Assembly: GCF_033807575.1 (NCBI RefSeq)
Contig: NC_084720.1
Span: 18,173,570-18,237,569, forward strand
DNA length: 64,000 nucleotides
Origin: Cydia pomonella
Lineage: Eukaryota > Arthropoda > Insecta > Lepidoptera > Tortricidae
Direction: 5' to 3'
The notes below the pieces were generated by a model. That model was given only the letters and a program-made list of their open reading frames with translations. It did no database searches and was not told where the DNA came from. Positions 1 through 9,468 of this stretch are shown piece by piece. A program made the translations under genes and the position numbers. Positions within the stretch are counted from its first letter, which is position 1. Every line of letters begins with the position of its first letter.

Positions 1-1
1 T

Positions 2-199
2 TTTGTTCCGATCGGCGTCTAGACCCTGGGTCCGTGGGGTCCTGGCGCTCTGAGTTTCTTTAGAGACCTTTCAAAGAGACTCAGGGACGCAACTGGGGAC
101 CGGAGAGCTGGCAGTTACCTCGCTCAACGCATCAGTCTGGCAGTTCAGCGGGGTAACGCAGCCAGCATCATCGGGACCTTGCCGCAGGGACCTTTTTAG
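2..199 (+). pseudogene. LINE ORF2 C-terminal end (degenerate)
   Basis: Read from base 2, this gives one frame ending at a TAG (197-199) with a single internal TAG near base 20. The translation contains the stretch GDRRAGSYLAQRISLAVQRG followed by NAASIIGT. I recognise this as the usual C-terminal end of a family of lepidopteran non-LTR retrotransposon ORF2 proteins. The rest of the element lies to the left of the window. The final codons run into the start of the GGTTCCG repeat at 193, so the last residues and stop come from a junction between two elements. It is a dead fragment. The LINE clade cannot be named from this piece. Confidence 0.6.
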
Positions 200-251
200 G
201 GTTCCGTAGCCAAATGGCATAAAACGGAACCCTTATAGTTTCGCCATGTCC

Positions 252-286
<35 letters not shown>

Positions 287-878
287 CGAGGCTTTGCTCC
301 GTGGTCGTTAGTGCTAGAAAGCTGAAATTTGGCATGGATATATAAATCAATAAAGCCGACAAAGTCGTACAATAAAATCTAATTTTTTTTTTTTAAGGTA
401 CCTCCCCTACACGTAAAGTGGGGGTGAAATTTTTTTTTCGCTTTAACCCTAGAGTGATGGGTATCGTTGGAAAGGTCTTTCAAAACTAATTAGATTATTA
501 ATAGGGTTTTTAAGAAACATTTTTTGATAAAGTGAATATATTCAGAGATAATCGCTCCGAAAGAAAAAAAAATGTGTCCCCCCCACCCCTCTAACTTTTG
601 AACCATAGGTCCAAAAAATATGAAAAAAATCGTGGAAGTGGAAGCTTAAGAAAGAACAAAACTATAGCAGACATGATCAGTTTAGCTGTTTTTGAGTTAT
701 CGCAAAAAGTTTTCCCTTCATAGTAAAAAGACTTACTTTAATTAGGTACTTACTGATTATGCAAATTTGCCTATTTGTTTAACTCGGATGAAAGGTACCG
801 TTTCATCCCTTGGTTAACAATTTACTATACTTTAAGCTCCAGTTTAGCTTATTGTGACGGAAGAGTAACTATGGAACC
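193..878 (+). mobile_element. GGTTCCG dispersed repeat, long form
   Basis: It opens with TTTTTAGGGTTCCGTAGCC and AACGGAACCCTT, has a CTGT-rich block, and closes with TATGGAACCCTACA. The same opening and closing motifs recur at seven other places in the window. It has no coding capacity. The long AT-rich interior with poly-A and poly-T stretches matches the long form of this lepidopteran repeat. The far end lacks the GAGTCCGACTCGCACTTGG tail, so this copy is probably truncated. Confidence 0.6.
250..288 (+). repeat. (CTGT)n microsatellite
   Basis: About eight uninterrupted CTGT units. They sit at the position where every GGTTCCG copy has a CCGT/CTGT block, so this is an expanded internal part of that element. 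Confidence 0.9.
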
Positions 879-1445
879 CTACACTGATTTAGTTTAGTTT
901 AGTGTAGTTTGATTTCTGTATAGTCTGTATTTAGATTAATTGTAATTTTAAGTTTTTATTTATTGTTTCTGACATGTTTTTGTACCTTATAAACTACATA
1001 TATAAATAAATGTTAAATACTCGTAGATGTCTTCAACAAAAACAGTACCTAATATATTCGCTAATACACCAATTTATTTCACAACTACAACTGAAAAAGA
1101 TCGTAAACGCCATAATAGTATAAATGAAGTTTAATCTTTTTCTTCTGGCAACTCCGATTCCTCGAGTGCAGTTTGATTTGCATTTAGATCGCCTAGGTTG
1201 TGCACTGAAAAAAAATTTTGATCATTTTAACTAAGATCTTGTTTATTAAAATCATGTATCTTGTCTCCATATGAGCCTGTCAAGATCATGACTACTGTGA
1301 CAAAGAGAATTTAGTTAAAATGTTCTTAGTTCCGGCTATCAAGTACTGTTGTAGAATTAATAAACACTGATTAGTTAGTTTCATTAATTATCTTGTCCAG
1401 TATAAGCATTAAACCTTAATATATTAATAAAGTTCATTTGTAGAT

Positions 1446-1833
1446 TCAAGTAATCGCACAGTTGTATTTAATGAGATAATAGTTGATTTAACCAAGACGC
1501 TTAGTTGAGTCTATCTAAATAATGCTTGCTTTAAAAAAGGCCACTTGTTTATGTCAATTATTATGTTGTTATCCGCAAGCATTAAACTTTATAATAACAA
1601 CAAAGTAATTTATAGAATCACTCAAGATCCTATAGCTTAATCAACTAAGATAAGAGTTATCCGAATAATGAAAGTGGTCAAATGTGTCAAGTAATCGCAG
1701 TTGTATTTAATTAGATAATAGTTGATTTAACCAAGACGCTTAGTTGAGTCTATCTAAATAATGCTTGCTTCAAAGAAGACAACAAAATAATTTATAGAAT
1801 CGCTCAAGATCCTATAGCTTCATCAACTAAGAT
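1446..1833. repeat. Internal direct duplication in the CACTA-like element
   Basis: The block starting CAAGTAATCGCA at 1446-1532 reappears at 1689-1771. The following block (AATTTATAGAATC, 1604-1655) reappears at 1787-1833. The offset drops from 243 to about 183 bp, so the second copy lost about 60 bp between the two blocks. Confidence 0.8.
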
Positions 1834-1924
1834 AAAAGTTCATTCAACTAAGATCTAGGCTAGTTTGACTTTGAGGTTTGTTTGAATCTATTAAGAATGA
1901 TTTGTTGATGTAGTCACGACAGGA

Positions 1925-2175
1925 AATAGATTCAATTAAGATCTTTTTCAAGGTAGTTGGTAGGTACTCATGACTACCTAACCGTCGTATGTACTAGGTG
2001 TATGCGAATCCATGTAACTTACATAGATATTTACTAAGTGTACACACAGTACACTATGTACTTAGTAAATGCCTATGTATGTTACATGAATTCGCTTACA
2101 CTTGATAAAAACGACGATTTAGGTAGTCACCAATATACTACCTACTTTGAAAAAGTTCTTAATTGAATCCTTGTA
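1925..2175. repeat. Long imperfect palindrome inside the CACTA-like element
   Basis: The two arms of about 115 bp run from GATTCAATTAAGATCTTTTTC (about 1927) to the matching GAAAAAGTTCTTAATTGAATC ending near 2168. They meet around TGTACACACAGTACA at 2080-2096. Shared inner motifs are GGTAGT...ACTACC, ACGACGA/CCGTCGT and ATGTAAC/GTTACAT. It may be a separate MITE nested in the larger transposon. Confidence 0.75.
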
Positions 2176-2284
2176 CCTAGGAGATTATAAAAAAAAATAC
2201 ATTACGTAATTATTTCTTTATTTTTCTTTCTTTACAATACTTACTTACATTAATACCTAATAGGAGGACTCAACCTTAATGTTG

Positions 2285-2339
2285 TTTATTGTCATAAAAA
2301 CCTTAGTTGTTTACCAACTAAGGTTTTTATGACAATAAA
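2285..2339. repeat. Perfect 25-bp hairpin
   Basis: Arms 2285-2309 and 2315-2339 are exact reverse complements around the 5-base loop TTTAC. It contains the subterminal CTTAGTTG motif. It lies one base beyond the stop codon (2341-2343) of a short minus-strand frame, so it could act as an RNA end structure for that frame; this is speculation. Confidence 0.85.
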
Positions 2340-2340
2340 T

Positions 2341-2463
2341 TTATTCTTTATTCTTGGCATTGGTCTTGGTGATGAAGAAGATGGTCCTGGGCTTTCTTCT
2401 CTGTTTCTTTTTTTTTGTTGTCAAGGATCCTAATTGTTGGAAGCGCCTCCTTTTGTTCAGTAC
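2341..2463 (-). other. Possible downstream exon of the SAM-like gene (weak)
   Basis: On the minus strand a T-rich run ending TTATTATTCAAG puts a possible splice acceptor at 2465-2464. In the phase set by the exon at 2942-3005 the segment reads GTEQKEALPTIRILDN and then a Lys-rich tail before a stop. In another frame the segment has an open Lys/Arg-rich run that stops at 2341. The peptide does not look like the rest of a SAM domain, so the join may be wrong or other exons may be lost. Confidence 0.2.
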
Positions 2464-2744
2464 CTTGAATAATAAAAAACACTGTGTGTCAGGCAAGCAC
2501 AGAGTAAACTTTCGTTTAAGCACATGCTACGTAAGCACTTTTTGGATTAGCTTCGAGATTGATTTTTAGTAGGTATGATATTTTCTACAGGTACATAGAG
2601 AGTGAATATGTATATGTAAGTTTATTATACAACCTATTTAAGTTTATTTAACATAATATGTATAACATAGAATATTGTTGTTTTATTTCAATAATCTCTC
2701 TCACGTATTGTTCTTTAAAGCACCTTTAATTACTGTTTCTATTT

Positions 2745-2850
2745 AGTCCAATAGTTGACTGGTAGAGAATGCCTAAAGGCATTAAGTCCGCCGTTTGTAC
2801 ATTATTTGTAATACTTGTGCAATAAAGTTTAAATAAATAAATAAATAAGT
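2745..2850 (+). mobile_element. GACTGGTAGAGAATGCC repeat tail
   Basis: A 3' end fragment with GTTGACTGGTAGAGAATGCC, an AAGTCCGCC motif, GTGCAATAAAGTTTAAA and an (AAAT)n tail. Related fragments lie at 45302, 54128 and, inverted, 59343. It is the tail of a short retroposon and has an AATAAA-type signal. Confidence 0.7.
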
Positions 2851-2941
2851 ATCTGGGACATTAGATACTGAAGCTTAGATTTATTTAATTGAGAACATAT
2901 TTATTTAACATATTATCGTCACATATTTCTATGGTACTTAC

Positions 2942-3005
2942 CTGTAAAAATTGGTACTAAGTCGTGTAGCTCCCAGGTCTTCAAAAGTTCGGCAACGTCA
3001 TCCAT
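2942..3005 (-). CDS. Candidate first coding exon, SAM-domain-like N-terminus
   Basis: On the minus strand an ATG at 3005 opens a 64-nt segment that ends in ..TTTACAG and is followed by GTAAGT, a consensus splice donor. It encodes MDDVAELLKTWELHDLVPIF and one more residue. The pattern of a short acidic start, V..LL..W.L...V..F, matches the first helix of SAM domains (family knowledge). No further SAM helices are found in the expected frame at lower coordinates, so the gene is partial, broken or spliced to exons I cannot see. It lies wholly inside the CACTA-like transposon and directly downstream of a GC-rich block. It is either a transposon-encoded accessory gene or a captured host exon. Certainty is moderate for an exon and low for function. 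Confidence 0.4.
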
Positions 3006-3009
3006 TTCT

Positions 3010-3235
3010 GACTGGACCACAACAACACAAAATCACTATCAATACGTAAGTATCAGTAAGCGGATCACTAAATAGAGGCTTCAGGCTGCGCTCGCGTTGC
3101 CAGAGGCAGAACTCCACTTCACAATGCTCAGAGCTGTGGCGCTATTGAAGCGTCGCCGGAAAATGCGCGTGGCGGCAGACGGCAAGTCGAGACGCGCCGC
3201 GCGCGGGGGAAGGGACACGCGTGGGGGGACTCGCT
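3010..3235 (-). promoter_or_regulatory. GC-rich promoter-like block upstream of the SAM-like exon
   Basis: Bases 3085-3235 are strikingly GC- and CpG-rich (CGCGCCGCGCGCGGGGG and similar) in an otherwise AT-rich transposon. The block sits just upstream, on the minus strand, of the ATG at 3005, with about 80 bp of candidate 5' UTR (..TTTTGTGTTGTTGTGGTCC..) between. This arrangement resembles a TATA-less promoter. No experimental signal is visible. Confidence 0.4.
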
Positions 3236-4026
3236 CTTATTAGTTTCAGTCAAATCTTATTTGAATCTACTAAGAAGATTGTTAGGTATAACGTACCTAG
3301 TTGAACACAACTATCACTTTATATGATTAAAATAACTTATTATAATTTGTAAATGCTATCATTATGTTTATTCAAACAATAACTTAATTATGTTTAATTT
3401 TATAATCAACATTGTTTATATACCACATAAATTATTTGCAGTAACATTGTAAATAATTAATACGACTAAATACTAAATAATTGGTGCTACTAAAGAAAAT
3501 GGTAGATATTACATTTTGTCTTGTTTTGTTCTACTTCATAGCGTCTTTAATGTAACATATCCAGTTATTATTTTAACTTTGCGCCTCGTTAATATAATAG
3601 ACATAAATGGTTAATGCATGCACAGAGTCTTTGCAAGTGTAAATTATAAAAAATAACTAATTTAACGAGTGTAGTGTATGAATTCAAAAAAGTATTAGTT
3701 GTTTTTATAAAAAGTTTTTATTACATCAACAATTTACTTGTGTGTAACTTCAAACATATTCAGGTTTCTGTTACAACTACATGGTTTTGGTTTCAGTAAA
3801 CAATAATAAGGTCATTTCAATTATTTTAACGCCAACTAAGAGAAAATGCTACTTAGTTGGAGTTCATTTTTTTCAGTGTGGACTTAAGCCCTTGCTTTCT
3901 GACTAAATAAGTTAAACAGTCTGTTTAATCATGACTTTAGGGTTTTCTTATTACAATAGGCACTTAATATACTGGAAGATCCATATTGTAGGTATCTAGT
4001 TTTTTAAAACTTGACCCGGATCCAGG

Positions 4027-4376
4027 TACGTCCTTAAACTACGTCCAAGTCCAAAAGAGAGGTATGGGCATTGTGAATGTGATCTCGCTTTGCGTGATAG
4101 GGCACAGTGCAGCGGATGTCATTCCAGATCTAGAGCAGAGCCCAACTGGGGAAGTACCTTACAGAAAACCGCAGCCAAATAACACTAGACCCTAGTCATA
4201 GTGTTGTGTTCCTGCCGGTGAGTAAGGTTGCCAGACCTCAACGAGGCGAGGGTGCGGATTGTTAGGGTCAACAACGCGCATGTAACTCTGGAGTTGCAGG
4301 CGCAAATAGGTTACGGAGACTGCTTACCATCAGGCGGGCCGTATGCTTGTTTGCCGCCGACGTAGTATTAAAAAAA
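4027..4376 (+). mobile_element. 'GGGTCGGCAACGCGCATG' retroposon, long copy
   Basis: It begins GTACGTCCTTAAACTACGTCC, runs through GTGATAGGGCACAGTGCAGC, AGCCCAACTGGGGAAGTACC and GTGTTGTGTTCCTGCCGGTG, and ends CCGACGTAGTATTAAAAAAA. The same 350-bp unit recurs at 48104-48462, and partial copies occur at 30084, 33815, 34735, 36835, 53038 and 58450. The poly-A end and 5' truncation of the others mark it as a retroposon. Confidence 0.7.
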
Positions 4377-4663
4377 ATATAGGGGTATTTTATTGGGTAC
4401 TGGTTTTAGGGGAAAAAAATATTGGGAGGGAATCGAACTAATCCCAAATGTATTTTTGAAATATGTACTCAATCTACTACTCGAGTGGTTTTCTGATTCT
4501 CGGACATAAAATGCACATTCGATTGGCCATTCAATGGCTACTCGGGCTATATGGAACTACCAGCTGACAGTAGTAAAAATGCATTTTACGATGGCTCCTT
4601 TGATTACATGATTTAGCCTCAATAAAAGAGACGTATTTTGATGTAAAAGTAGTAGCTGCCGAG

Positions 4664-5140
4664 GGGTTATTCCCACTAGTTACCACTAAGTTGTTACCAG
4701 TGGTAACTACTGGGAATTTTGTGGTACAGTGGTAAACGGTGGAAAAAAAAACAACGGGTTGCACTCCGGGAGTGCCGGCAGAAGTGAAAACTTGAATGTG
4801 AACTTGACGTTGTGCATTTTTGATATTTTGGAATGGTTAGGGAATAATTAGAATAAAAGTACTATCATTTACTTACGTGGTAAAATACAATACTTCCTTT
4901 CCTACGCCGCGCCGGCGGTCAACTGGCTTCAATGACATTGTACCTAACAGTTTTTCGATCAGGTCACGTGTCCGTCTTACGAATTTTCAATCTGTCGAAT
5001 CTGTCGGTCACGTGAACTGTCGCGAGTTTAACATTTTTTCCCCATCGCAAAAAGTGCACAGCGCCGCTAAAGAAGTTTTCACTTCAAAAACCAGCAGTTA
5101 CCACTCGTAACATCTTGGTGGTAACTAGTGGGAATAACCC
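4664..5140. mobile_element. TIR element with perfect 8-bp target duplication
   Basis: Inverted ends of about 50 bp start GGGTTATTCCCACTAGTTAC on the left and mirror it on the right. CTGCCGAG stands exactly on both sides (4656-4663 and 5141-5148). An 8-bp duplication is typical of hAT (also P) elements. The 477-bp interior has no convincing transposase, so it is non-autonomous. The exact duplication suggests a fairly recent insertion. Short open frames inside are chance. Confidence 0.8.
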
Positions 5141-5461
5141 CTGCCGAGTGGCATGGGAGTGTCTTTTAACCCTTGGCTTTATAGGGCACACTTAGATATC
5201 ATCGAAAAAAACTACCACCCTATAACATTCTTCTTATACTTTTAGTATGCAGTTTTTTTTTTGATCTTTTTTTTTTCTTGATCGTTAAAAGGTTCAACGC
5301 GAGGCAGATTTTCAAATGAGCCTCAACAGGCAACACATAACCATAGCATCTTTGCCCAAGCTGAAACAGACGTTTTGCTCGTGCTGCGCGCTCCGTCAAT
5401 GACGCATTGTATGAACGATTACACTTCATTTCCATATCAGGTGAAGTATCCTCGTAACGTG

Positions 5462-5970
5462 CGACAGAGACAGCGAGGATTATGTCATGTGTCCGCTGAT
5501 ATGCGCATATCATGTGAAGCTGCACATTCCGACACAGTGCCGGGTACAACAGTAGAGAGACGTTTTCATATTAGTAGTATACTGTGTAGTACGACAGAGA
5601 TAGCGCGGATTATGTCACATGTCCGCTGATATGCGCAATCATGTGAAGCTGCACATTTCGACACAGTGCCCGGGTACAACAGTAGAGACACATGTTTTCA
5701 TATTAGCAGTATACTGTGTAGTGCGACAGAGACAGCACGGATTATGTCGCGTGTCCGCTGATATGCGCATATCACGTGAAGCTGCACATTTCGACACAGT
5801 GCCCGGGTACAACAGTAGAGACACACGTTTTCATATTAGTAGTATACTGTGTAGTGCGACAGAGACAGCACGGATTATGTCGCGTGTCCGCTGATATGCG
5901 CATATCATGTGAAGCTGCACATTCCGACACAGTGCCCGCGTAGAACAGTAGAGACTCACGTTTTCATATT
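5462..5970. repeat. 132-bp minisatellite, four copies
   Basis: Units begin with CGACAGAGA at 5462, 5592, 5724 and 5857 (periods 130, 132, 133). Each contains GTGTCCGCTGATATGCGC, a GTGAAGCTGCACATT block, CCCGGGTACAACAGTAGAGA and TATTAGTAGTATACTGTGTAG. The last copy ends near 5970. Both strands stay open over parts of the array, which explains several spurious short frames. Confidence 0.9.
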
Positions 5971-6111
5971 AGTCATTATAAAACCACGAAAGACTTTTGA
6001 TCGTAAGTACACTATGCATAATTATGTAGCATACTAGCGTACTATGTACATTTACAGCGCCATCTATCGGCAATTGGCTAATTAATTTGCGCGGCCTGTA
6101 TGTATGTTGGT

Positions 6112-6392
6112 TTTTAGGGTTCCGTACCCAAAGGGTAAAACGGGACCCTATTACTAAAACTCCGCTGTCCGTCTGTCCGCCCGTCCGTCCGTCCGCCCGT
6201 CCGTCCGTCCGTCCGTCCGTCTGTCCGTCCGTCGATCCATCCGTCCGTCACCAGGCTGTATCTTATGAACCGTGATAGCTAGACAATTGAAATTTTCACA
6301 GATGATGTATTTCTGTTGCCGCTATAACAACAAATACTAAAAAGTACGGAACCCTCAGTGGGCGAGTCCGATTCGCACTTGTCCGGTTTTCA
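6112..6392 (+). mobile_element. GGTTCCG dispersed repeat
   Basis: Complete short form: GGGTTCCGTACCCAAAGGG, a (CCGT)n block at about 6168-6248, CACCAGGCTGTATCTTATGA, GCCGCTATAACAACAAATAC, then TACGGAACCCTCAGTGGGCG, GAGTCCGATTCGCACTTGTC and CGGTTTT. Confidence 0.8.
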
Positions 6393-6654
6393 GGGATAAT
6401 TACTAATCAAATGAACCGATTTAATAAGAAAAAAACTTTTATTTCAAAGAAGGTGTCTTTAGTAGTAGTAGTTTAGCTCATAATAAATTACAGGTATAAT
6501 AAACACGCGCAAAGGTGTTTAAATTGCAAATTAAATTCGGGATTGAGTTTTGTTAAACAGCGGTAAGTTTATATTTTTCCTGTAATATTTATTTGATGTA
6601 TAATAAATCATAATTCGGAGATAAGGGGAGGGAGAATAGTGTTTTTCTGTCTCC

Positions 6655-7320
6655 ATTATAATAAATAATAAAATAAATAATTTCTTTAAAGGTTATTACA
6701 CAAATTGACTAAGTCCCATAGTAAGGTCATTAAGGCTTGTGTTGTGGGTACTTAGACAACGATATATAGATATATATATATATAATATAAATGCCATAAT
6801 GCGCAAGCGCGTTGCGTCCTTGGTGAGGCGCTTGCGCGGCAGCCCGAATAGCCTCCTTCAGACGGTGGCAGAGCGCCTAGACGGCCCTTTCCAGCTTCAT
6901 TGGGAGAAGCTGCACAGGGTCTCCAACTGATTTATTAGTTTATTTTTATTTTTATTATTATCAGTTGTATGTTATTCGTTTTAATAACTAATTATATGTG
7001 TGCAAGTAATTAAGTAAGTATTGTAATTTTAATGTATTTTGTTTTTATTAATTTAGGTATATTTTGTGTAATAATTAATACAATTTGTCAAAACTGCTAC
7101 AAAATCAATGATTGTGTAATTATGGATCGCATGTATCTGAAAAAAAAAAAAATATTATTATATTATTATTATAAATCTTTATAAATACATAGACAACACC
7201 CATGGCTCAGGAACAAATATCTGTGTTCATCACACAAATAAATGCCCTTACCAGGATTTGAACCCAGGACCATCGGCTTCGTAGGCAAGGTTACTACCCA
7301 CTAGGCCAGACCGATCGTCA
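6655..7320 (-). mobile_element. tRNA-headed SINE split by a LINE insertion
   Basis: The 3' half (TTACACAAATTGACTAAGTC, 6691-6790) and the 5' half with the tRNA head (B box GGATTTGAACC, reverse strand, ending at 7320) are parts of one minus-strand SINE. They are separated by about 380 bp of LINE sequence. The other SINEs in the window are continuous across this point (AATATATAAATATTTATAAATAC). Confidence 0.8.
6793..7170 (+). mobile_element. LINE 3' end nested in a SINE
   Basis: 5'-truncated LINE. Codons up to the TGA at 6928-6930 encode MRKRVASLVRRLRGSPNSLL...LHRVSN, the C-terminus of the same ORF2 family seen on the minus strand at 27116-27325. An AT-rich 3' UTR and a 12-A tail with (TAT)n follow. 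Possible target repeats ATAAAT lie at both junctions. Confidence 0.75.
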
Positions 7321-7905
7321 AACCAATCAAACCAATCTTCCCATACTGTTCCTTATAGTAACTGGGTGCAGGTGCACGAAACAATTTGCGTATGCTAATG
7401 CGGCGATGACCCGGCTGCTCCGTATTGATTTACGAGACGTATCGTACGTATACGTACGTTACGTGTACGTATGGACTGTGTTTAATGTCCAGTTAGTAAT
7501 GTCTAGTCCAAATATTACATGAAAGTTCTGTTGATAGGTGTAATTTACAGCATGCAAAGTGCCAAATAACTGCTAAAAGTTCAATTTGAGGAAGAACTTA
7601 GAGTATTTCGATAAGTGCTTCGACCAGGCACAGTTCAAAAGATCCTTCTATAAGTAGTTAGAAAAAAATGAGCAAAATGCTTGTAGTTGCCAGATAGACT
7701 GTCTTTTCCACATTGTCCTTAGTCTGTTTTAGTTAACTATAAAGTACTTACTGCCCATAGGAATTGGTATGGAACGTCATTTGCGTCTTATATGTATAGA
7801 AAATTACTTTGCCATACATTTTCTATATTGTCATTGCCATCACATCATCCCACTGCTGGGTATAGATCTCCTCTAATACTGTAAGTGTTTACTTACTTAG
7901 TTTTG
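7320..7905. other. No gene seen
   Basis: Mostly unassigned AT-rich DNA. It holds a CGTACGTATACGTACG-rich palindromic patch near 7440-7470 and a scrap of the CCCACTGCTGGG repeat at about 7848-7875. Confidence 0.5.
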
Positions 7906-7907
7906 CG

Positions 7908-8070
7908 ATGATCCAAAATGAGTCTTGGCCTGCAACGCAACAGTCCGCCATTTTGCTCGAACCTGAGCGAATTGACGCCAGCTTTCGCCGCCGCCGAGCT
8001 CAAGGAGGTCTACCTCCACTCTATCCGCCCAACGTTATTTAAGATGACCAACAGGACGCTCTTCCTTTTC
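7908..8070 (-). pseudogene. LINE ORF2 C-terminal fragment
   Basis: The reverse strand reads RPVGHLK, a stop, RWADRVEVDLLELGGGES, then W(R)QFAQVRAKWRTVALQAKTHFGS. This is the same C-terminal pattern (RPRYRW..V..DL.......ETA.DR..WR.LV.EAK.HFGSL) as at 8130, 36633, 37505, 55189 and 61485. It is a degenerate fragment of that LINE family. Confidence 0.6.
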
Positions 8071-8129
8071 CTTTCATCATTCATCAATACATCATTGGAG
8101 AAGCGAAAGCCGACTCCGATGGCTCGGGC

Positions 8130-8345
8130 GCGTAGTCCGGATGGGTGAGGATCGTGCGGTCTGGAGTTCCAAATGGCCGAAGACCGTCTGGACGCCCTAG
8201 ATACCGCTGGAGAGATGAAGTGCAAAAAAACCTTAGCGAACTCGGCGCCGTCGACTGGACAGAAACGGCTTTGGACTGAGAAGCATGGCGGTCTTTGGTG
8301 TCGGAGGCCAAGATCCACTTCGAGTCGCTGCGCCACAGCAGTAAG
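8130..8345 (+). pseudogene. LINE ORF2 C-terminal fragment, plus strand
   Basis: Begins at GGATGGGTGAGGATCGTGCG and reads MGEDRAV, then with a frameshift YRWRDEVQKNLSELGAVDW, a stop inside the final helix, and WRSLVSEAKIHF. It ends in (TAAG)n, the 3' tail of this family. It is followed at once by an inverted piece of the same family. Confidence 0.65.
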
Positions 8346-8349
8346 TAAG

Positions 8350-8428
8350 TAAGTAACAGGACGGTCAGGACGGCGTCCAGTTGGTCGAGCCAAGTATGTT
8401 CTTTTGACTGCTCGATCTTCACCCATCT
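8350..8428 (-). pseudogene. Inverted LINE fragment abutting the plus-strand copy
   Basis: The reverse strand reads KMGEDRAVKRTYLARPTGRR, the segment just upstream of the part seen in the plus-strand neighbour. The two fragments meet tail to tail around the (TAAG)n repeat. Confidence 0.65.
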
Positions 8429-8876
8429 TTTTTATATAAGTGTTTAGAGTCTGTCATCTAATAAAGGACCTTTATCTATAGGTGTATTATCTCCCTCAGC
8501 CTTCATGAAACTAAATGGTGTTTAATTTAAATATTAACCCGCTGAGGTATTCAAATTGAGCCACTAACAACGCAGCTGCAGCGAATAACAACACAATCCT
8601 AGACTCGGGCTATAGTAAGTAGCCTAACTTATACTCTGTGTATTTTTAGGTACATAAATAAAAGTAAACAATGCACGTATGTCGGTTTTTCGACGATAAT
8701 TCTCTATCATCTGTACCGATTTCAAAAATAGTTCTTTTATTTGAAAAAAGGTGTCTTTAATGTAATCTTATAGAAATTTTAAATGTAAATAAACACACGT
8801 AAAGTTGGTTTAATTGCAAAATAAATTCGAAAATGTTTTTTTTTTTTCATAAAAAAAGTTATCAAGATAGAGGTCT

Positions 8877-9066
8877 GTACCCCTAGTGTAAATTTGGTCG
8901 ATAGCGAAACGTGACGTACGCGTTTGCGTTAAGTCTCATTTTGTATGGGTTTTTGAACAGCGCGCCAAGCGGGACGTTTTGGAAAGTCAAAAATCTCATA
9001 CAAAATGACACTTAACGCAAACGCGTACGTCACGTTTCGCTGTCGAAAATATTTACACTAGGGGTA
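8877..9066. mobile_element. Palindromic GTACCCCTAG MITE, copy 1
   Basis: Arms of about 70 bp (CCCCTAGTGTAAAT...AACGTGACGTACGCGTTTGC...CATTTTGTATGGG) flank an asymmetric centre GCGCGCCAAGCGGGACGTTT. TA stands outside each end, suggesting a Tc1/mariner-type target. Six copies occur in the window. Confidence 0.85.
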
Positions 9067-9468
9067 GGTACTGATTATATGTTTCCTGTAAAATTTATAG
9101 TAATGTTAATATTATGAAAAAAATTCGACCAAAGCCAACGTCCTACTGATAGTACATAGACCTGAATTAAGTTTTGTCTCTTAGTCTATTTGTCAGTTGA
9201 ATTTATTCTGGCAAATTTTGAAACTCGGTCGTCAGCAGGATAACCCTACTTGACGTAGCAATTAGTATACAAATTTAACGTGATCAGACTTTAAAGTCAT
9301 GAAGAGACTTTTCAACTTTTTTTAGTTCGAAAGTAAGGACAAAAGTCCCACAACCTACGTGATCTAAATGTAAATCAATCAGCACTCGAGAAACCTGAGT
9401 TGCCAGTAGAAAAGATTAAACTTCATTTATACTGTTATGGATTTAAGACTTTTCTCGGTTGAAGTTGT

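Larger units (their letters stand above)
1203..3878. mobile_element. CACTA/EnSpm-like DNA transposon, probably non-autonomous
   Basis: The left end reads CACTGAAAAAAA and the right end is its reverse complement TTTTTTTCAGTG, with TG directly outside both ends (1201-1202, 3879-3880). Just inside the ends are many copies of CAACTAAG/CTTAGTTG and AACTAAGATC in both orientations. Such subterminal repeats, a CACTG terminus and a 2-3 bp duplication fit the animal CACTA/EnSpm group. No transposase frame is visible. Inside are a 243-bp duplication, a long palindrome, a perfect hairpin, a small SINE/LINE tail, a GC-rich block and a minus-strand exon-like segment. Superfamily assignment is inference from the ends. 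Confidence 0.55.

Noticed and set aside
168..362. Minus-strand 64-codon frame
   Set aside because: Lies over the CTGT microsatellite and GGTTCCG repeat; the repeated translation (TDRQ) is a by-product.
5220..5894. Several frames over the 132-bp tandem repeat
   Set aside because: They follow the repeat period on both strands and share no protein motif; the repeat explains them.
5462..5970. CRISPR-like array
   Set aside because: Units are contiguous 132-bp repeats without unique spacers, and the DNA is animal nuclear.
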